In this document: positions 45,848 through 54,931 of the stretch, one piece after another
How the letters are laid out: every line of letters begins with the position of its first letter
Position numbering within the stretch: the stretch's first letter is position 1
Assembly: GCF_013404075.1 (NCBI RefSeq)
Contig: NZ_JACBJQ010000002.1
Span: forward strand, 1 to 64,000
DNA: 64,000 nt
Direction of reading: 5' to 3'
Origin: Mycolicibacterium vinylchloridicum
GTDB lineage: Bacteria; Actinomycetota; Actinomycetes; Mycobacteriales; Mycobacteriaceae
Position numbers and translations under genes: made by a program
The notes under the pieces: generated by a model
What the model was told of the DNA's origin: nothing
The model's database searches: none
What the model saw: only the letters and a program-made list of their open reading frames with translations

Positions 45848-47460
45848 TGGTGCAACGACTTCAGTACGAGGATGGCTTTGCTCAGGTTGTCGACGTTGGG
45901 AGTGCCCAATCCGGTGATCATGTCGTAGCCCGGAACGACGGGCGTGACGGCATTGGCGCCGAGGTAGATGTCGCGGAAGGCGGGCACTTCGGACGCGGTG
46001 GCGATCTCGTAGAGCAGCGGATTGAAGTCGCCGAGCGCAGGCAGCTGGCGGGCGGTGAGGAACTGGTTGATCACCGCGGCGAGGCCCGCCCAGATCGGTG
46101 CGGCTTGCGAAGTGCCGCCGCCGACCTGGATCTGTCCGTTGTTGACGAACTTCACACCGGTGAACGGGTCGGCCACCGCTGCGATATCGGGGACGAGGCG
46201 TTTGTCGCGCGGGCCGGAATGCACTTCGGTTTCCTGCCACGACGGGCGGGCGAACAACACCGAGGCGCCGCCGCCGCTGCCCTGCGTCAGCGGGACGTCA
46301 TACCAGCCTTGTTCGGCCAGCCATTGGCCCTGAGAGTCGGTGGACAACGTCGTCCCACCGACACCGGTCACCTCCGGCAACGAGGCCAGCACGTCGACGC
46401 CGTAATCGTCAGGGCTCGGCGGATCCGACCAGTCGTGTCCGCCTTTGCATTCCAGGCCGGCGAGGTCACCGCTGGCGACGAACGCCGTCGTGCCGTTGCG
46501 GTGGGCGCGGGCCAGAGCCGACCGCACCGGCGCCAGATCCGCCCTGGAGAGCAGGCGGTCGCAGCCGAAGCCGATCGAGAAGCTCCACACCGCACCCGGA
46601 TAGCTGCGGTCCACGTCCTCCATCAGCTTGCCGAGTTTGACGTAGGCTCCATCCCCTTCGGCGGTGGGGCGGGCGTTGACCAGAACGATTCGTGCGAGCG
46701 GTGCGATCGCGTGGATCAACTGCACGTCCATGGTCGCCTCACCGTGCCGCTCGGCCGGCATCCCGCCCATCACGTCCAGACTGAACTTCGGCACCGTGAA
46801 CCATTCGGAGAACTTGTCCAGGTCATGCTGGTCGACCCCGTCGAAGGCGAAGACGACGACGGTCTGTCCCTTGCCGTTGTATCCGGCAGCGCCCAACAAG
46901 TTCGCGTTGTAGGCGGAGAGCAGCTCGGTGGGCGCCAGCCCCCCGTCGGGGACGTCGAGCGGCAGGCTGGGCGGCGTGCCTTCGTGATACGGCGTGTAGC
47001 CGAGGATTCGCCCCATCCCGGCGACTTCGCCGCTGAGCTGCTGCGGGACCATCGGCTGCTGCGGGGAGGCGTAGAAGATCCGCCCGCTCGTACGGCGATA
47101 GTCATGTACCGCGATGTCGAATGCGCGGGCCATCGCCCGCGGTGCACCTTCCACGATCGCCCAGGGGTCGCCGTCACGCCACCGCACCGTCAGTCCGTTC
47201 GCGCTGGCCCACGTGTCCAAAGCCACCGGCTCGGCGGGCGTCTGCAGTTCGGCGGTCAGCTGGACGCGATCGGTGCGGGCGGGTCCGAGATCGACGGCCT
47301 GGGCGAGCAACCGCGCGAACGGACCCGCGATCAGGTCGTAGGGCAGCGGCGGTGTCGGACGGTCGGCGGCAAACACCGCCATGGCCACCACCATCGCAGC
47401 CACAGCCGGTGTCAGCGGGCGTCCCCGGCGACGCCGTTGCCACAAGCGTCTCAGCATCAC
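45844..47460 (-). CDS. S53 family peptidase (sedolisin/pseudomonalisin type), exported
   Basis: A 538-aa acid serine-carboxyl peptidase precursor. A basic start and a hydrophobic segment (about 16-32) serve as the export signal. A pro-kumamolisin-like domain (about 60-140) is followed by the catalytic domain. The triad is Glu241 and Asp245 (HGEATMDVQLIHA) and Ser451 (GGGTSQAAPIW), with the oxyanion aspartate in ASGD (332). The C-terminal GYDMITGLGTPN and RDIYLG give the calcium site. It should work outside the cell at low pH. Translationally coupled to the membrane protein gene downstream. Confidence 0.92.
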   Translation of the reverse strand: MMLRRLWQRRRRGRPLTPAVAAMVVAMAVFAADRPTPPLPYDLIAGPFARLLAQAVDLGPARTDRVQLTAELQTPAEPVALDTWASANGLTVRWRDGDPWAIVEGAPRAMARAFDIAVHDYRRTSGRIFYASPQQPMVPQQLSGEVAGMGRILGYTPYHEGTPPSLPLDVPDGGLAPTELLSAYNANLLGAAGYNGKGQTVVVFAFDGVDQHDLDKFSEWFTVPKFSLDVMGGMPAERHGEATMDVQLIHAIAPLARIVLVNARPTAEGDGAYVKLGKLMEDVDRSYPGAVWSFSIGFGCDRLLSRADLAPVRSALARAHRNGTTAFVASGDLAGLECKGGHDWSDPPSPDDYGVDVLASLPEVTGVGGTTLSTDSQGQWLAEQGWYDVPLTQGSGGGASVLFARPSWQETEVHSGPRDKRLVPDIAAVADPFTGVKFVNNGQIQVGGGTSQAAPIWAGLAAVINQFLTARQLPALGDFNPLLYEIATASEVPAFRDIYLGANAVTPVVPGYDMITGLGTPNVDNLSKAILVLKSLHQ

Positions 47461-47577
47461 GAGAACGATCCCATATCGACGCGGGAGTCACAGCGGAGGA
47501 CGCGATGGCGCGTTCGGGCGCAATGGTGGCGATAACGCCCGCGGGCGCCTCCTCGATAAACGGACAGGAGGTGGACG

Positions 47578-47839
47578 ATGAACAAACTCACTTCGCTGGT
47601 GGCCGGCGCGGCCACCGTCATCGGTATCGGCCTGGTCAGCGCGCCGACGGCGAGCGCGGGATGCCAGGGCTTGTGGACACCGTGGGGTGGGCGGTCAGCG
47701 CTGCGACGGGCCTATCGATCCCAATGGTTTCTTTCAACGCTGTGAGACCGGGGGTGCGTTCGGGTTCAACACCCCGCAGCAGTGCTACCAGGTCGATTCC
47801 AACAATCTCGGCGACAACCAGCCGTGGATAGCGCCCTGA
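47578..47839 (+). pseudogene. Frameshifted small secreted cysteine protein
   Basis: An AGGAGGTG and ATG 47578 open a secreted protein (MNKLTSLVAGAATVIGIGLV, cleavage after TASA). In frame it stops at 47745 after 55 residues. If one G is removed from the GGGTGGGCGG stretch (47684-47693), the frame continues to TGA 47837-47839. That gives an 86-aa protein with QRCDGPIDPNGFFQRCETGG and FNTPQQCYQVDSNNL, four cysteines and no further disruption. The open downstream frame suggests a recent mutation, a sequencing error or slippage at the G run. Confidence 0.75.
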
Positions 47840-47842
47840 GGC

Positions 47843-48559
47843 CTACAGCGGGATAGTCAGCTGGCTACGGATCAGCGGAGCGATCTTCTCCGCCATGTAG
47901 GCGTGGCCTGCGTCGGTGGGGTGCACCCCGTCGGGACCGATCAGGTCCGGGCGCCCGACGAACCATCCCTCGGCGATCGGGTCGATGAACACTGCGCCCA
48001 CCGACTTGGCCTGCGCGCGCACGATGTCGCGCAGGGCGAACACCTCACGCGGCGGGTCGGCTGTCGGCCACGGCGGTCCGATCACCAGGAACTTGGCCCT
48101 GGGCGCCATCCGGCGCGCGGCCTGAAACGTGTCCCCCACGAGCATCGGGTACTGATGCAAGTCGACGGGCTGGTCGTTGCGGGATCCGAAGAACACCACG
48201 AGGGCGTCGTCGCGGTCGACGGCCCGGACGGTGAGGTCTTCGAACAGACTGCCGTGGTTGCCGCGGATCCCGTAGCCGGCGCCGCCTTCGGCGGCCACGT
48301 CGGCGTCGACCCTGGCGCCCTGGCCGGCTAATAACAGCCAGGCTCGCGAGGTCCAGGATTGCGGGCCCTGCCCACCCTCATCGGTGCCGGTCGTGTACGA
48401 GTCGCCGATCACCGCGATCCGGGTGAACTCCGAGCCGCGGGTGGTCAAGGCATAGCCGAAGGACGGCGTGGAGTAGCCGAGAATCCCGGCCAGCACCACG
48501 ACGGCCGACAGACCCGCCGTGGTGACGCGCAGCAGACGTTCCCTGCGGGTCAATGACAC
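47843..48559 (-). CDS. SGNH/GDSL-type hydrolase, exported or membrane-anchored
   Basis: A 238-aa protein starting with GTG 48559. A basic N-terminus and a hydrophobic helix (about 11-35) give a signal peptide or anchor. The SGNH blocks are IAVIGDSYTTGTDEGG (catalytic Ser), a glycine block, FFGSRND (Asn) and IGPDGVHPTDAGH (catalytic Asp and His). It likely removes acetyl or acyl groups from sugars or lipids at the cell envelope. The adjacent acyltransferase-3 gene on the same strand could add such groups, so the two may act on the same glycan; that is inference. Confidence 0.88.
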   Translation of the reverse strand: MSLTRRERLLRVTTAGLSAVVVLAGILGYSTPSFGYALTTRGSEFTRIAVIGDSYTTGTDEGGQGPQSWTSRAWLLLAGQGARVDADVAAEGGAGYGIRGNHGSLFEDLTVRAVDRDDALVVFFGSRNDQPVDLHQYPMLVGDTFQAARRMAPRAKFLVIGPPWPTADPPREVFALRDIVRAQAKSVGAVFIDPIAEGWFVGRPDLIGPDGVHPTDAGHAYMAEKIAPLIRSQLTIPL

Positions 48560-48635
48560 CTCACTGAATTCGCGCCCGACCCAGGCAGACTACAGGCACG
48601 GAAGGTGTTGTCGCACACCGTGGCTGGGCCCGACT

Positions 48636-49883
48636 CTATCCGGCGCGCGCCGAAGACGGCGGCGGACGATGGTCGCGGGCTTGGTCGATTGAGGTCAGCT
48701 GGCCACCCTCCGCCCCCGGCGGCCCGGTGTGCTTGTCGTGTTTGACGTCGCGGAAATCGATCATTCTGCGCATCCAGCGGCGGGCGGGTTCCTCGACCGC
48801 GTGATACAACAGCATCGCAAAGGCGATCGCTGCGACGAGAAGGCCCACCACGACGATCTTCTGCACCGACTTCGGCAGGTCGAGTTGGTATTCCTGCACC
48901 GCCCAGTTCCACGCGGTGTGCACGATCTCATGGACCATGTAGAGACTGAACGAGATCTGCCCGCCGTAGACCAGCAGCCGGGTGGACAGCAACGCGGGCA
49001 GGCTGCCCACGCCGATTGCCAGCGTGACCACCAGCGGCATGAACAACAGATCGACCACACCGCCGGGGTCGACCATCCCGGCAACCGGGTTCGCGTCGTA
49101 GTAGTAGAGGATGCCGACGATCGCGGCAGTCAGCAGGATCGCTGCGATGCCGGAGAGGCGCTGGGCGCGCGGACCGAGCTGCAGGCGGCGTACGGCGGCG
49201 CAGGCCAGCGCGCCTGCCAGGAACTGCGCCACGATGCGCGGTAGCCAGCTCCACGGCGTGTAGAAGTGGCCGCTGGCCAGCAGCAGGACCGTCGGGGGCA
49301 GCGCGGCGGCGAACGCCAGCAGCAGCAGGGTGCGCGCGCGGGTCACCCGCGCCATCCGGAAGATCACCAGGATGACGCCGCCGAACAAGAGGTAGGCCAG
49401 CCATTCCGCGCTGATCGACCAGGCCGGCCCGTCCCAGCTGGTGCCGTCGAAGAACGGTTCGTACCACAGCTGCACCATGAACAGCTGGCGCACATAGCTG
49501 ATGGCGGTGAGTTTCTCGACATCCGGAGACGGAACGGTGCCCACGTGCAGCGTGAAGATGATCCACGCGGCGGCGATGTGCATCGTGACCAGGTACACCG
49601 GCCAGACCCTGGACAGCCGCAGCCACAGGAAATGCAGGGTGGCCCGACCGTTCCAATGGGAGCCCATCCGGTCGAGATAGTTCCACGTCAGCACGAAGCC
49701 GCTGAGGATGAAAAACAGGTCGACACCCTGGGCCCCGGCGTTGAACAGCGGCGCGAGATCGTCTTTGAGGCGCGGGGAGGCTTCCCAGATCAGCGGCCGG
49801 AAATGAAACAGCACCACCCACATGGCGGCGACGATGCGAAGACCGGTCAGAGCTCTGATTTCTCCGGTACGCACGACACTCAT
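48636..49883 (-). CDS. Acyltransferase-3 (OafA/YrhL-type) membrane O-acyltransferase
   Basis: A 415-aa integral membrane protein starting MSVVRTGEIRALTGLRIVAA; the frame is open 57 codons further but that part lacks family character. About ten hydrophobic helices are seen. The conserved HF near the first helix (WVVLFHFRPL), GAQGVDLFFILSGFVL and WSISAEWLAYLLF are the marks of family 3. It moves acetyl or other acyl groups onto sugars of lipids or polysaccharides across the membrane. The C-terminal 30 residues are polar. The SGNH hydrolase gene follows after 76 bases. Confidence 0.9.
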   Translation of the reverse strand: MSVVRTGEIRALTGLRIVAAMWVVLFHFRPLIWEASPRLKDDLAPLFNAGAQGVDLFFILSGFVLTWNYLDRMGSHWNGRATLHFLWLRLSRVWPVYLVTMHIAAAWIIFTLHVGTVPSPDVEKLTAISYVRQLFMVQLWYEPFFDGTSWDGPAWSISAEWLAYLLFGGVILVIFRMARVTRARTLLLLAFAAALPPTVLLLASGHFYTPWSWLPRIVAQFLAGALACAAVRRLQLGPRAQRLSGIAAILLTAAIVGILYYYDANPVAGMVDPGGVVDLLFMPLVVTLAIGVGSLPALLSTRLLVYGGQISFSLYMVHEIVHTAWNWAVQEYQLDLPKSVQKIVVVGLLVAAIAFAMLLYHAVEEPARRWMRRMIDFRDVKHDKHTGPPGAEGGQLTSIDQARDHRPPPSSARAG

Positions 49884-50120
49884 TTCCGACTCAACCGTTA
49901 CGTTTCGACGCCACCACGTCAGACGGGCCCGACCCCACGTCCCCCGGGATCTCGGCACCGGCGACGTTGGCAGCGTAGCAGCGCAGCGACCGCCGATCCT
50001 GATTAGAAATGCTGTGTGGTTGCTGGATTCGGTGATCAGGCGCGCGTTTGCCACAAGACCACGCTGGTTATCCGCAGTGGGTCAGTTCTCGGTTTCGACG
50101 AAGCCGCGAAGAAGGTTCCC

Positions 50121-51530
50121 ATGATGATGTCGCTCTACCCGCACGCGGCGCAGCGCCTCTCCGGTCTTGATGCCGCGTTCTGGTGGGCCGACACGCAATC
50201 GTGCCCGATGCACATCGGCGCCCTCGGGATCTGCGATCCCTCCGGTGTTCCCGGCTTCGGCTTCGAGGCGGTCCGGGAGCTGATCGCTGCCCGGCTGCCC
50301 GAGCTGCCGATCCTTCGCCATCGCGTTGCCGGTGCCCGGCACGGCCTGGACCGGCCCTGGCTCGTCGAAGACACCGGGTTAGACCTCGGCTATCACATCA
50401 GACATGTCGCCCTGCCCAGCCCAGGCGGGAAGCGCGAGCTCGAAGCGCTGGTCGGACGATTGATGTCCTACTCGCTGGACCGCGACCGCCCCCTGTGGGA
50501 GATGTGGTTCATCGAGGGCTTGGAGGGTGGGCGCATCGCCTATCTGACGAAGATTCATCACGCCGTCGTCGACGGCGTCTCCGGTGCGGGGCTCAGCTCG
50601 ATCCTGCTCGATGTCACCGCCGAACCACGGCCGCCTGCCCGGGTACCCGATACCGGTGCGCGGCTGCCCCGCCTCGAGCGCCGGGCCCTCGGCGCGCTGT
50701 TCAACATCACGGTGATGACCCCCTACCGGGTGATGCGTGTGCTGCAACAGACGGTGACTCAGCAGCTGGCCGCGCGATCGGTGGAGAACAAGCCGCCGAA
50801 CTTCTTCGACGCGCCGGCCACCAGGTTCAACACTCAGCTGAGCATGCAGCGCCGCGTGGCGTCGACCAGCTTGTCCCTCGATCGTGTGGTCGCCGTCAAG
50901 AACGCCTTCGGCGTCAAGGTCAACGACGTTGTGCTGGCGATCATTTCGGCGGCCCTGCGGGATTACCTGCACACCCGTAACGAGCTTCCCGACCGGCCAC
51001 TGGTGGCCCAGGTCCCGGTATCCACTCACTCCGAGGCCTCCACTGCCGGCAACCAGATGACGTCGACGACGGTTCGGCTGGCCACCGATATCGCCGACCC
51101 CGTCGAACGGCTCACCGCGATCTACCAAAGTTCACGGGGCGCCAAACAGATGGCCAAGACACTGTCCGATCATCAACTCGTCGGCCTGACGGAGACCACG
51201 CCGCCGGGGCTGCTGGGCCTGGCGGTGCGGGCCTACTCGGCGGCCAATCTCGGTGACCGGGTAGCGCCGATCAACCTGGTGGTCTCCAATGTGCCGGGGC
51301 CGGACTTTCCGCTGTACCTGGCGGGCGCACGGGTCGAGACACTGGTGCCGATGGGACCGTTGATGCTCGACGTCGGCTTGAACATCACTTGCCTGAGCTA
51401 TTGCGGATCGCTCGACTTTGGGGTGTCGACGACCCCCGAAATCGGGCATGACATAGACGAATTCACCGATGGCCTGTTGCCCGCCCTCGAACAACTCGAG
51501 GAGGCGGCCGGACTGGTTCCGCTGTCCTGA
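50121..51530 (+). CDS. WS/DGAT-type acyltransferase
   Basis: A 469-aa wax ester synthase/acyl-CoA:diacylglycerol acyltransferase. The start is at the first of three tandem ATGs ([20 protein letters not shown]), with a GAAGG five bases upstream. The catalytic motif HHAVVDG and the later [18 protein letters not shown] block are intact. It stores fatty acids as triacylglycerol or wax esters. It is the second such enzyme in the window and shares little context with the one at 36896, being divergent from the acyltransferase-3 gene. Confidence 0.92.
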   Translation: MMMSLYPHAAQRLSGLDAAFWWADTQSCPMHIGALGICDPSGVPGFGFEAVRELIAARLPELPILRHRVAGARHGLDRPWLVEDTGLDLGYHIRHVALPSPGGKRELEALVGRLMSYSLDRDRPLWEMWFIEGLEGGRIAYLTKIHHAVVDGVSGAGLSSILLDVTAEPRPPARVPDTGARLPRLERRALGALFNITVMTPYRVMRVLQQTVTQQLAARSVENKPPNFFDAPATRFNTQLSMQRRVASTSLSLDRVVAVKNAFGVKVNDVVLAIISAALRDYLHTRNELPDRPLVAQVPVSTHSEASTAGNQMTSTTVRLATDIADPVERLTAIYQSSRGAKQMAKTLSDHQLVGLTETTPPGLLGLAVRAYSAANLGDRVAPINLVVSNVPGPDFPLYLAGARVETLVPMGPLMLDVGLNITCLSYCGSLDFGVSTTPEIGHDIDEFTDGLLPALEQLEEAAGLVPLS

Positions 51531-51536
51531 CACCGA

Positions 51537-52301
51537 TCAGGTTGCGGCCCAACCACCGTCGACGCTGAGCACGGCGCCGTGAATGTTGGCGGCGTCGTCG
51601 CTGGCCAGGAACGTCACCGCGGCAGCCACCTCATCGGGGGTACTCATCCGCCGGGACGGCAGTCGGTTCAGAACCGGGGCAATGTGATCGGCGAACTCCG
51701 CCTGCCGCTCGGTGCCGATCGGCCCGGGAGCCACGGCATTGACTCGCACACCGCATGGGCCGTACTCATCGGCCCAGGACTTCGTCAACGAATGGACCGT
51801 GGCCTTGGTCGCGCTGTACAGCGCCGACCCGCTGGACCCGCGTAAACCGGCGATCGAGCCGATGTTGACGATCGCACCGTGGCCCAGGTCAGCCATCCGC
51901 GATCCGAGCACACCGGTCAGTAGGAACGGTGCGAACACGTTGACGGTGAACGCATCACGCAGCGTCTGATCGGTGATGTCCGCCGTCGGGGTAGGGAACA
52001 GCAGGGTGGCTGCGTTGTTCACCAGAATGTCGATCGAACCGTCCGCCGCTGCGGCCGCGGCGTCTGCGACCTGGCGGGCTGCATCGGCTCCGGCTCCCAG
52101 ATCGGCGGCTACGAAGGCGGCGCGGCCTCCTGCGGCACGGATGTCGGCGACGACGGCATCGCCGCGGGTCGTGTCCCGTCCGCTGACGACGACGAAGGCT
52201 CCCTGCGCCGCCAATGCCGTGGCTATTGCCACTCCCAGGCCGCCTGTGGAACCGGTGACCAGCGCTCTGCGCCCGGCGAACCGGGTATCTTTTGGACTCA
52301 T
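51537..52301 (-). CDS. Short-chain dehydrogenase/reductase
   Basis: A 254-aa classical SDR. It has the cofactor glycine motif (VTGSTGGLGVA), NNAA, the catalytic Ser (NIGSIAGLRG) and Tyr-Lys pair in ALYSATKATV, and a C-terminal LSVDGGWAAT. An NAD(P)-dependent alcohol/ketone reaction is certain in type but not in substrate. The start (ATG 52301) lies in the centre of the palindrome 52293-52308 and head-to-head with tetR. The upstream open frame overlaps tetR and is ignored. The SDR is the obvious target of that regulator. Confidence 0.92.
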   Translation of the reverse strand: MSPKDTRFAGRRALVTGSTGGLGVAIATALAAQGAFVVVSGRDTTRGDAVVADIRAAGGRAAFVAADLGAGADAARQVADAAAAAADGSIDILVNNAATLLFPTPTADITDQTLRDAFTVNVFAPFLLTGVLGSRMADLGHGAIVNIGSIAGLRGSSGSALYSATKATVHSLTKSWADEYGPCGVRVNAVAPGPIGTERQAEFADHIAPVLNRLPSRRMSTPDEVAAAVTFLASDDAANIHGAVLSVDGGWAAT

Positions 52302-52308
52302 GAGTCCA
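52293..52308. promoter_or_regulatory. TetR operator 1 (TGGAC-N6-GTCCA) on the SDR start codon
   Basis: TGGACTCATGAGTCCA is a perfect 16-bp palindrome. Its centre contains the SDR start codon on the minus strand. A second copy with the same half-sites lies 35 bases away at 52328-52343. A -10-like TATGCT (52309-52314) for the rightward gene sits between the two. Confidence 0.75.
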
Positions 52309-52326
52309 TATGCTTCGCCTGCAAAA

Positions 52327-52926
52327 ATGGACCTGCAAGTCCAGAAATTGACGGCGAAGGGACGGGCTACCCGGCAGCGGATCATCGAGGGTGCCGCCGC
52401 CGAGATCCGTTCCCGTGGTGTGGCCCTGACCACGCTCGAAGATGTCATGAGTCGCACCAGCACGTCGAAAAGCCAGCTCTTCCACTATTTTCCGGCCGGT
52501 AAGGAGCAGCTCCTGCTGGCCGTCGCGGTGTTCGAATCGCAGATGGTGCTCGATGACCAGCAGCCCTTCCTCGGTGCGCTGACTTCGTGGGCGGCCTGGC
52601 AGCGCTGGCGTGACTCAGTGGTCGACCGTTATCGCCGGCAGGGCCAGAACTGCCCGATCGCGGTGCTGATGTCCGAGATCGGCCGTACCACCCCGGGCGC
52701 CGAGGCGGTCACCGCCGAGTTGATCGCCAGGTGGCGCGCAGCCATCGCGACGGGCATTCGAGCGATGCAGGCGCAGGGCAAGGTGCCTGACTCGGTGGAT
52801 GCCGAGCGGGCAGCAGCGGCACTGTTGGCCGGGATTCAGGGCGGGGTCGGGATCATGCTGGCCACCGGCGATCTGACGTTTTTGGAAGCAGCGCTCGACG
52901 AAGGCATCGACGCGTTACGCGGTTAG
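52327..52926 (+). CDS. TetR-family transcriptional regulator
   Basis: A 199-aa regulator from ATG 52327 (MDLQVQKLTAKGRATRQRII). An ATG at 52300 is in frame but would overlap the SDR start. The -10-like TATGCT at 52309 favours the later one with a leader of only a few bases. The HTH reads GVALTTLEDVMSRTSTSKSQ followed by LFHYFPAGKEQLL. The C-terminal domain resembles the TetR_C group that senses small lipophilic molecules. Two TGGAC-N6-GTCCA boxes flank its promoter, so autorepression together with control of the divergent SDR is likely. Confidence 0.88.
   Translation: MDLQVQKLTAKGRATRQRIIEGAAAEIRSRGVALTTLEDVMSRTSTSKSQLFHYFPAGKEQLLLAVAVFESQMVLDDQQPFLGALTSWAAWQRWRDSVVDRYRRQGQNCPIAVLMSEIGRTTPGAEAVTAELIARWRAAIATGIRAMQAQGKVPDSVDAERAAAALLAGIQGGVGIMLATGDLTFLEAALDEGIDALRG
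52328..52343. promoter_or_regulatory. TetR operator 2 (TGGAC-N6-GTCCA) on the tetR start
   Basis: TGGACCTGCAAGTCCA repeats the half-sites of operator 1 with an unrelated six-base centre. It begins one base after the A of the tetR ATG. Binding at both sites would straddle the tetR -10 element and block both divergent promoters. Confidence 0.65.
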
Positions 52927-52928
52927 GC

Positions 52929-53213
52929 CTAGCCGGCGTTCTGCGCCATCCCCCAGCAGGTGGTCGAGTGCCACAGATTGCAGGGGATGCCGTTCATCGT
53001 GGGGATCTGGCCCGGCTGGATGTTCGTCGTCACATTGTCCGGACCGATCGCCTGCGGGATCTGCCCACCGGACTGGCCCGCGACGCACACGCCGGGGAAT
53101 CGGCTCTGGACCGTTCCGCTCGGGCAGTCGGCCGAGGCCGGGGCGGCGAAAACCAGCGAGCCCGAGGTCAGCACCACGGCAGACGCACCGATGAGAAGTC
53201 GCTTCACAGTCAC
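52929..53213 (-). CDS. Small secreted cysteine-containing protein
   Basis: A 94-aa preprotein (MTVKRLLIGASAVVLTSGSL) with a signal peptide ending APASAD. The mature part of about 65 residues has four cysteines, in CPSGTVQSRFPGVCVAGQSG and CNLWHSTTCWGMAQ, likely two disulfides. Similar short secreted proteins are common in mycobacteria and have no assigned role. Its stop is two bases from the stop of the convergent tetR gene. Confidence 0.8.
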   Translation of the reverse strand: MTVKRLLIGASAVVLTSGSLVFAAPASADCPSGTVQSRFPGVCVAGQSGGQIPQAIGPDNVTTNIQPGQIPTMNGIPCNLWHSTTCWGMAQNAG

Positions 53214-53289
53214 CTGATTCCGCCTAGAGAAGTCCGCGGTCGCACTTACTTAACCACGTTATCGGCACCCCGGCCACAAGTGTTAGCGG

Positions 53290-54819
53290 TCATAAAGCGT
53301 CGGTGATCTCGTTCTTCAGCGCCTCGGCCTGGGTGCCGAACACGGCCTGGACACTGTTGCCGACTTCGATCACGCCCGCGGCGCCAAGGCTGCGCAGCCG
53401 CTCCTGGTCGACTTTGCCGGTGTCGACGACTTCCATCCGCAGGCGGGTGATGCAGGCGTCGACGCTGCGCAGGTTGTCCCGGCCGCCGAAGGCCGCGATG
53501 AGCTGTTCGGCCTTGCTGTCGACGGCCGTGACCGATTCGGCACCCTCACCGAGATTGGCCTGTTCCTCTGCCTCGAACTCCGCCTCCGGCTCGCGCCCGG
53601 GGGTACGCATGTTCCACTTCGTGATCGCAAAGCGGAACAGCAGGTAGTACACCGCGAAGAAGACCACGCCCATCACGATCAGCAACGGGATGTTCTTGGC
53701 TGCCGGCGCGGTGCCGTACAGCAGCAGATCGATCAGGCCCGCCGAGAACGAGAACCCGAGATGAATGTCCAACAGATAGGCGATCGCCAGCGACAGTCCG
53801 GTCAGAACGGCGTGCACGATGTAGAGCGGGAACGCCACGAACATGAAGGCGAACTCCAGCGGCTCGGTCACGCCGGTGAGGAACGCGGTGAGCGCGGCGG
53901 CCGACAGGATGCCGAACGCGACCGTGCGTTGTTTCTTGTTCGCGACGTGGATCATCGCCAGCGCTGCGCCCGGCAGGCCGAACATCAGGATCGGGTAGAA
54001 GCCCGACGTGAGCAGACCGGCGCTCGGGTCGCCCGCGGCGAACCGGCTCAGTTCACCGGTGGCGATGTGGCCGTCACCGGTCGGGTAGCTGCCGTAGATG
54101 AACCACACGTAGGAGTTCAGGATGTGATGCAGGCCCAGGGGTATCAGCATGCGGTTGGCAAAACCATAGACGAATGCGCCGAGCGCACCGGCACCGCCGA
54201 TGAAGTGACCGAGCCCGGTGAGCCCCGCGTCGAAGATCGGGTAGAAGTAACTCATCGCGAAGCTCACGACCAAGCTCGCCAGCGACACGACGATCGGCAC
54301 GAAGCGCCGACCGCCGAAGAAGCCTAAATACGGCGGCAATTGGATGGTGTGATAGCGGTCGAACAGCCACGCGGTGAGCAGGCCGACGACGATGCCGCCG
54401 AACACGCTGTAATTGATCTGCGCCTGTTCACCCGCCTTGTCGAGCTGACCGGCGAGCACGAACGGCGACATCGTCTTGAACACCGCCTGCATCACCAGGT
54501 ATCCGACGACGGCCGACAGCGCGGTCGAGCCATCGGCCTTGCGGGCGAATCCGATCGCGACGCCGACGGCGAACAACAGAGCCAGGTTGGTGAACAGCGC
54601 CCCGCCCGCGGCACTCATCGCCTGGAAGAACGGTCCGATCACCGGCGCCTTGATCCGGCCCAACAGGTCGTCTTGACCCAGTCGCAACAGGATGCCCGCC
54701 GCCGGGAGGACGGCGATCGGCAGCATCAAACTCTTGCCGAGCCGTTGCAGCTGCGCGAAGCCCGGTATCCGCAGTCCCGACTTTTGCTGTGTGCCTGAGT
54801 TTTTGGTGTTGTCGCTCAT
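53290..54819 (-). CDS. nagE: PTS N-acetylglucosamine-type transporter, EIICB
   Basis: A 509-aa PTS permease. The EIIC part (about 20-400) has MLPIAVLPAAGILLRLGQ and the substrate-site GVTEPLEFAFMF. A linker rich in Glu joins it to the EIIB domain, with its phosphocysteine in VDACITRLRMEV. The EIIA domain is absent and is supplied by the divergent gene at 54932. The neighbouring nagB and nagA make N-acetylglucosamine the likely sugar. General PTS proteins EI and HPr are not in the window. Confidence 0.88.
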   Translation of the reverse strand: MSDNTKNSGTQQKSGLRIPGFAQLQRLGKSLMLPIAVLPAAGILLRLGQDDLLGRIKAPVIGPFFQAMSAAGGALFTNLALLFAVGVAIGFARKADGSTALSAVVGYLVMQAVFKTMSPFVLAGQLDKAGEQAQINYSVFGGIVVGLLTAWLFDRYHTIQLPPYLGFFGGRRFVPIVVSLASLVVSFAMSYFYPIFDAGLTGLGHFIGGAGALGAFVYGFANRMLIPLGLHHILNSYVWFIYGSYPTGDGHIATGELSRFAAGDPSAGLLTSGFYPILMFGLPGAALAMIHVANKKQRTVAFGILSAAALTAFLTGVTEPLEFAFMFVAFPLYIVHAVLTGLSLAIAYLLDIHLGFSFSAGLIDLLLYGTAPAAKNIPLLIVMGVVFFAVYYLLFRFAITKWNMRTPGREPEAEFEAEEQANLGEGAESVTAVDSKAEQLIAAFGGRDNLRSVDACITRLRMEVVDTGKVDQERLRSLGAAGVIEVGNSVQAVFGTQAEALKNEITDAL

Positions 54820-54931
54820 GACCGGCCAGCCTCCCGTTGTCGCAGCACAGCCGAAGCTTAGACAAGCGGGCGCACCTGGGACGTTGTTTCCACCACGGCT
54901 GGGCGGGCCAACTCTCTATTCTCTGGAGACT

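Noticed and set aside
47578-47745. Intact 55-aa secreted protein
   Set aside because: The in-frame product ends in an Arg/Ser-rich tail unlike the signal-bearing start. The alternative frame gives a cysteine-patterned secreted protein, so a frameshift is the better reading.
52300-52926. TetR start at ATG 52300
   Set aside because: It would share its start codon bases with the SDR start on the other strand, and the -10-like TATGCT at 52309-52314 would then lie inside the gene. ATG 52327 fits promoter and operator spacing better, though 52300 is not excluded.
54820-54931. DasR-type operator between nagE and the EIIA gene
   Set aside because: No TGGTCTAGACCA-like palindrome is present. Only ordinary -10-like hexamers (TAAGCT on minus, TATTCT on plus) are seen.
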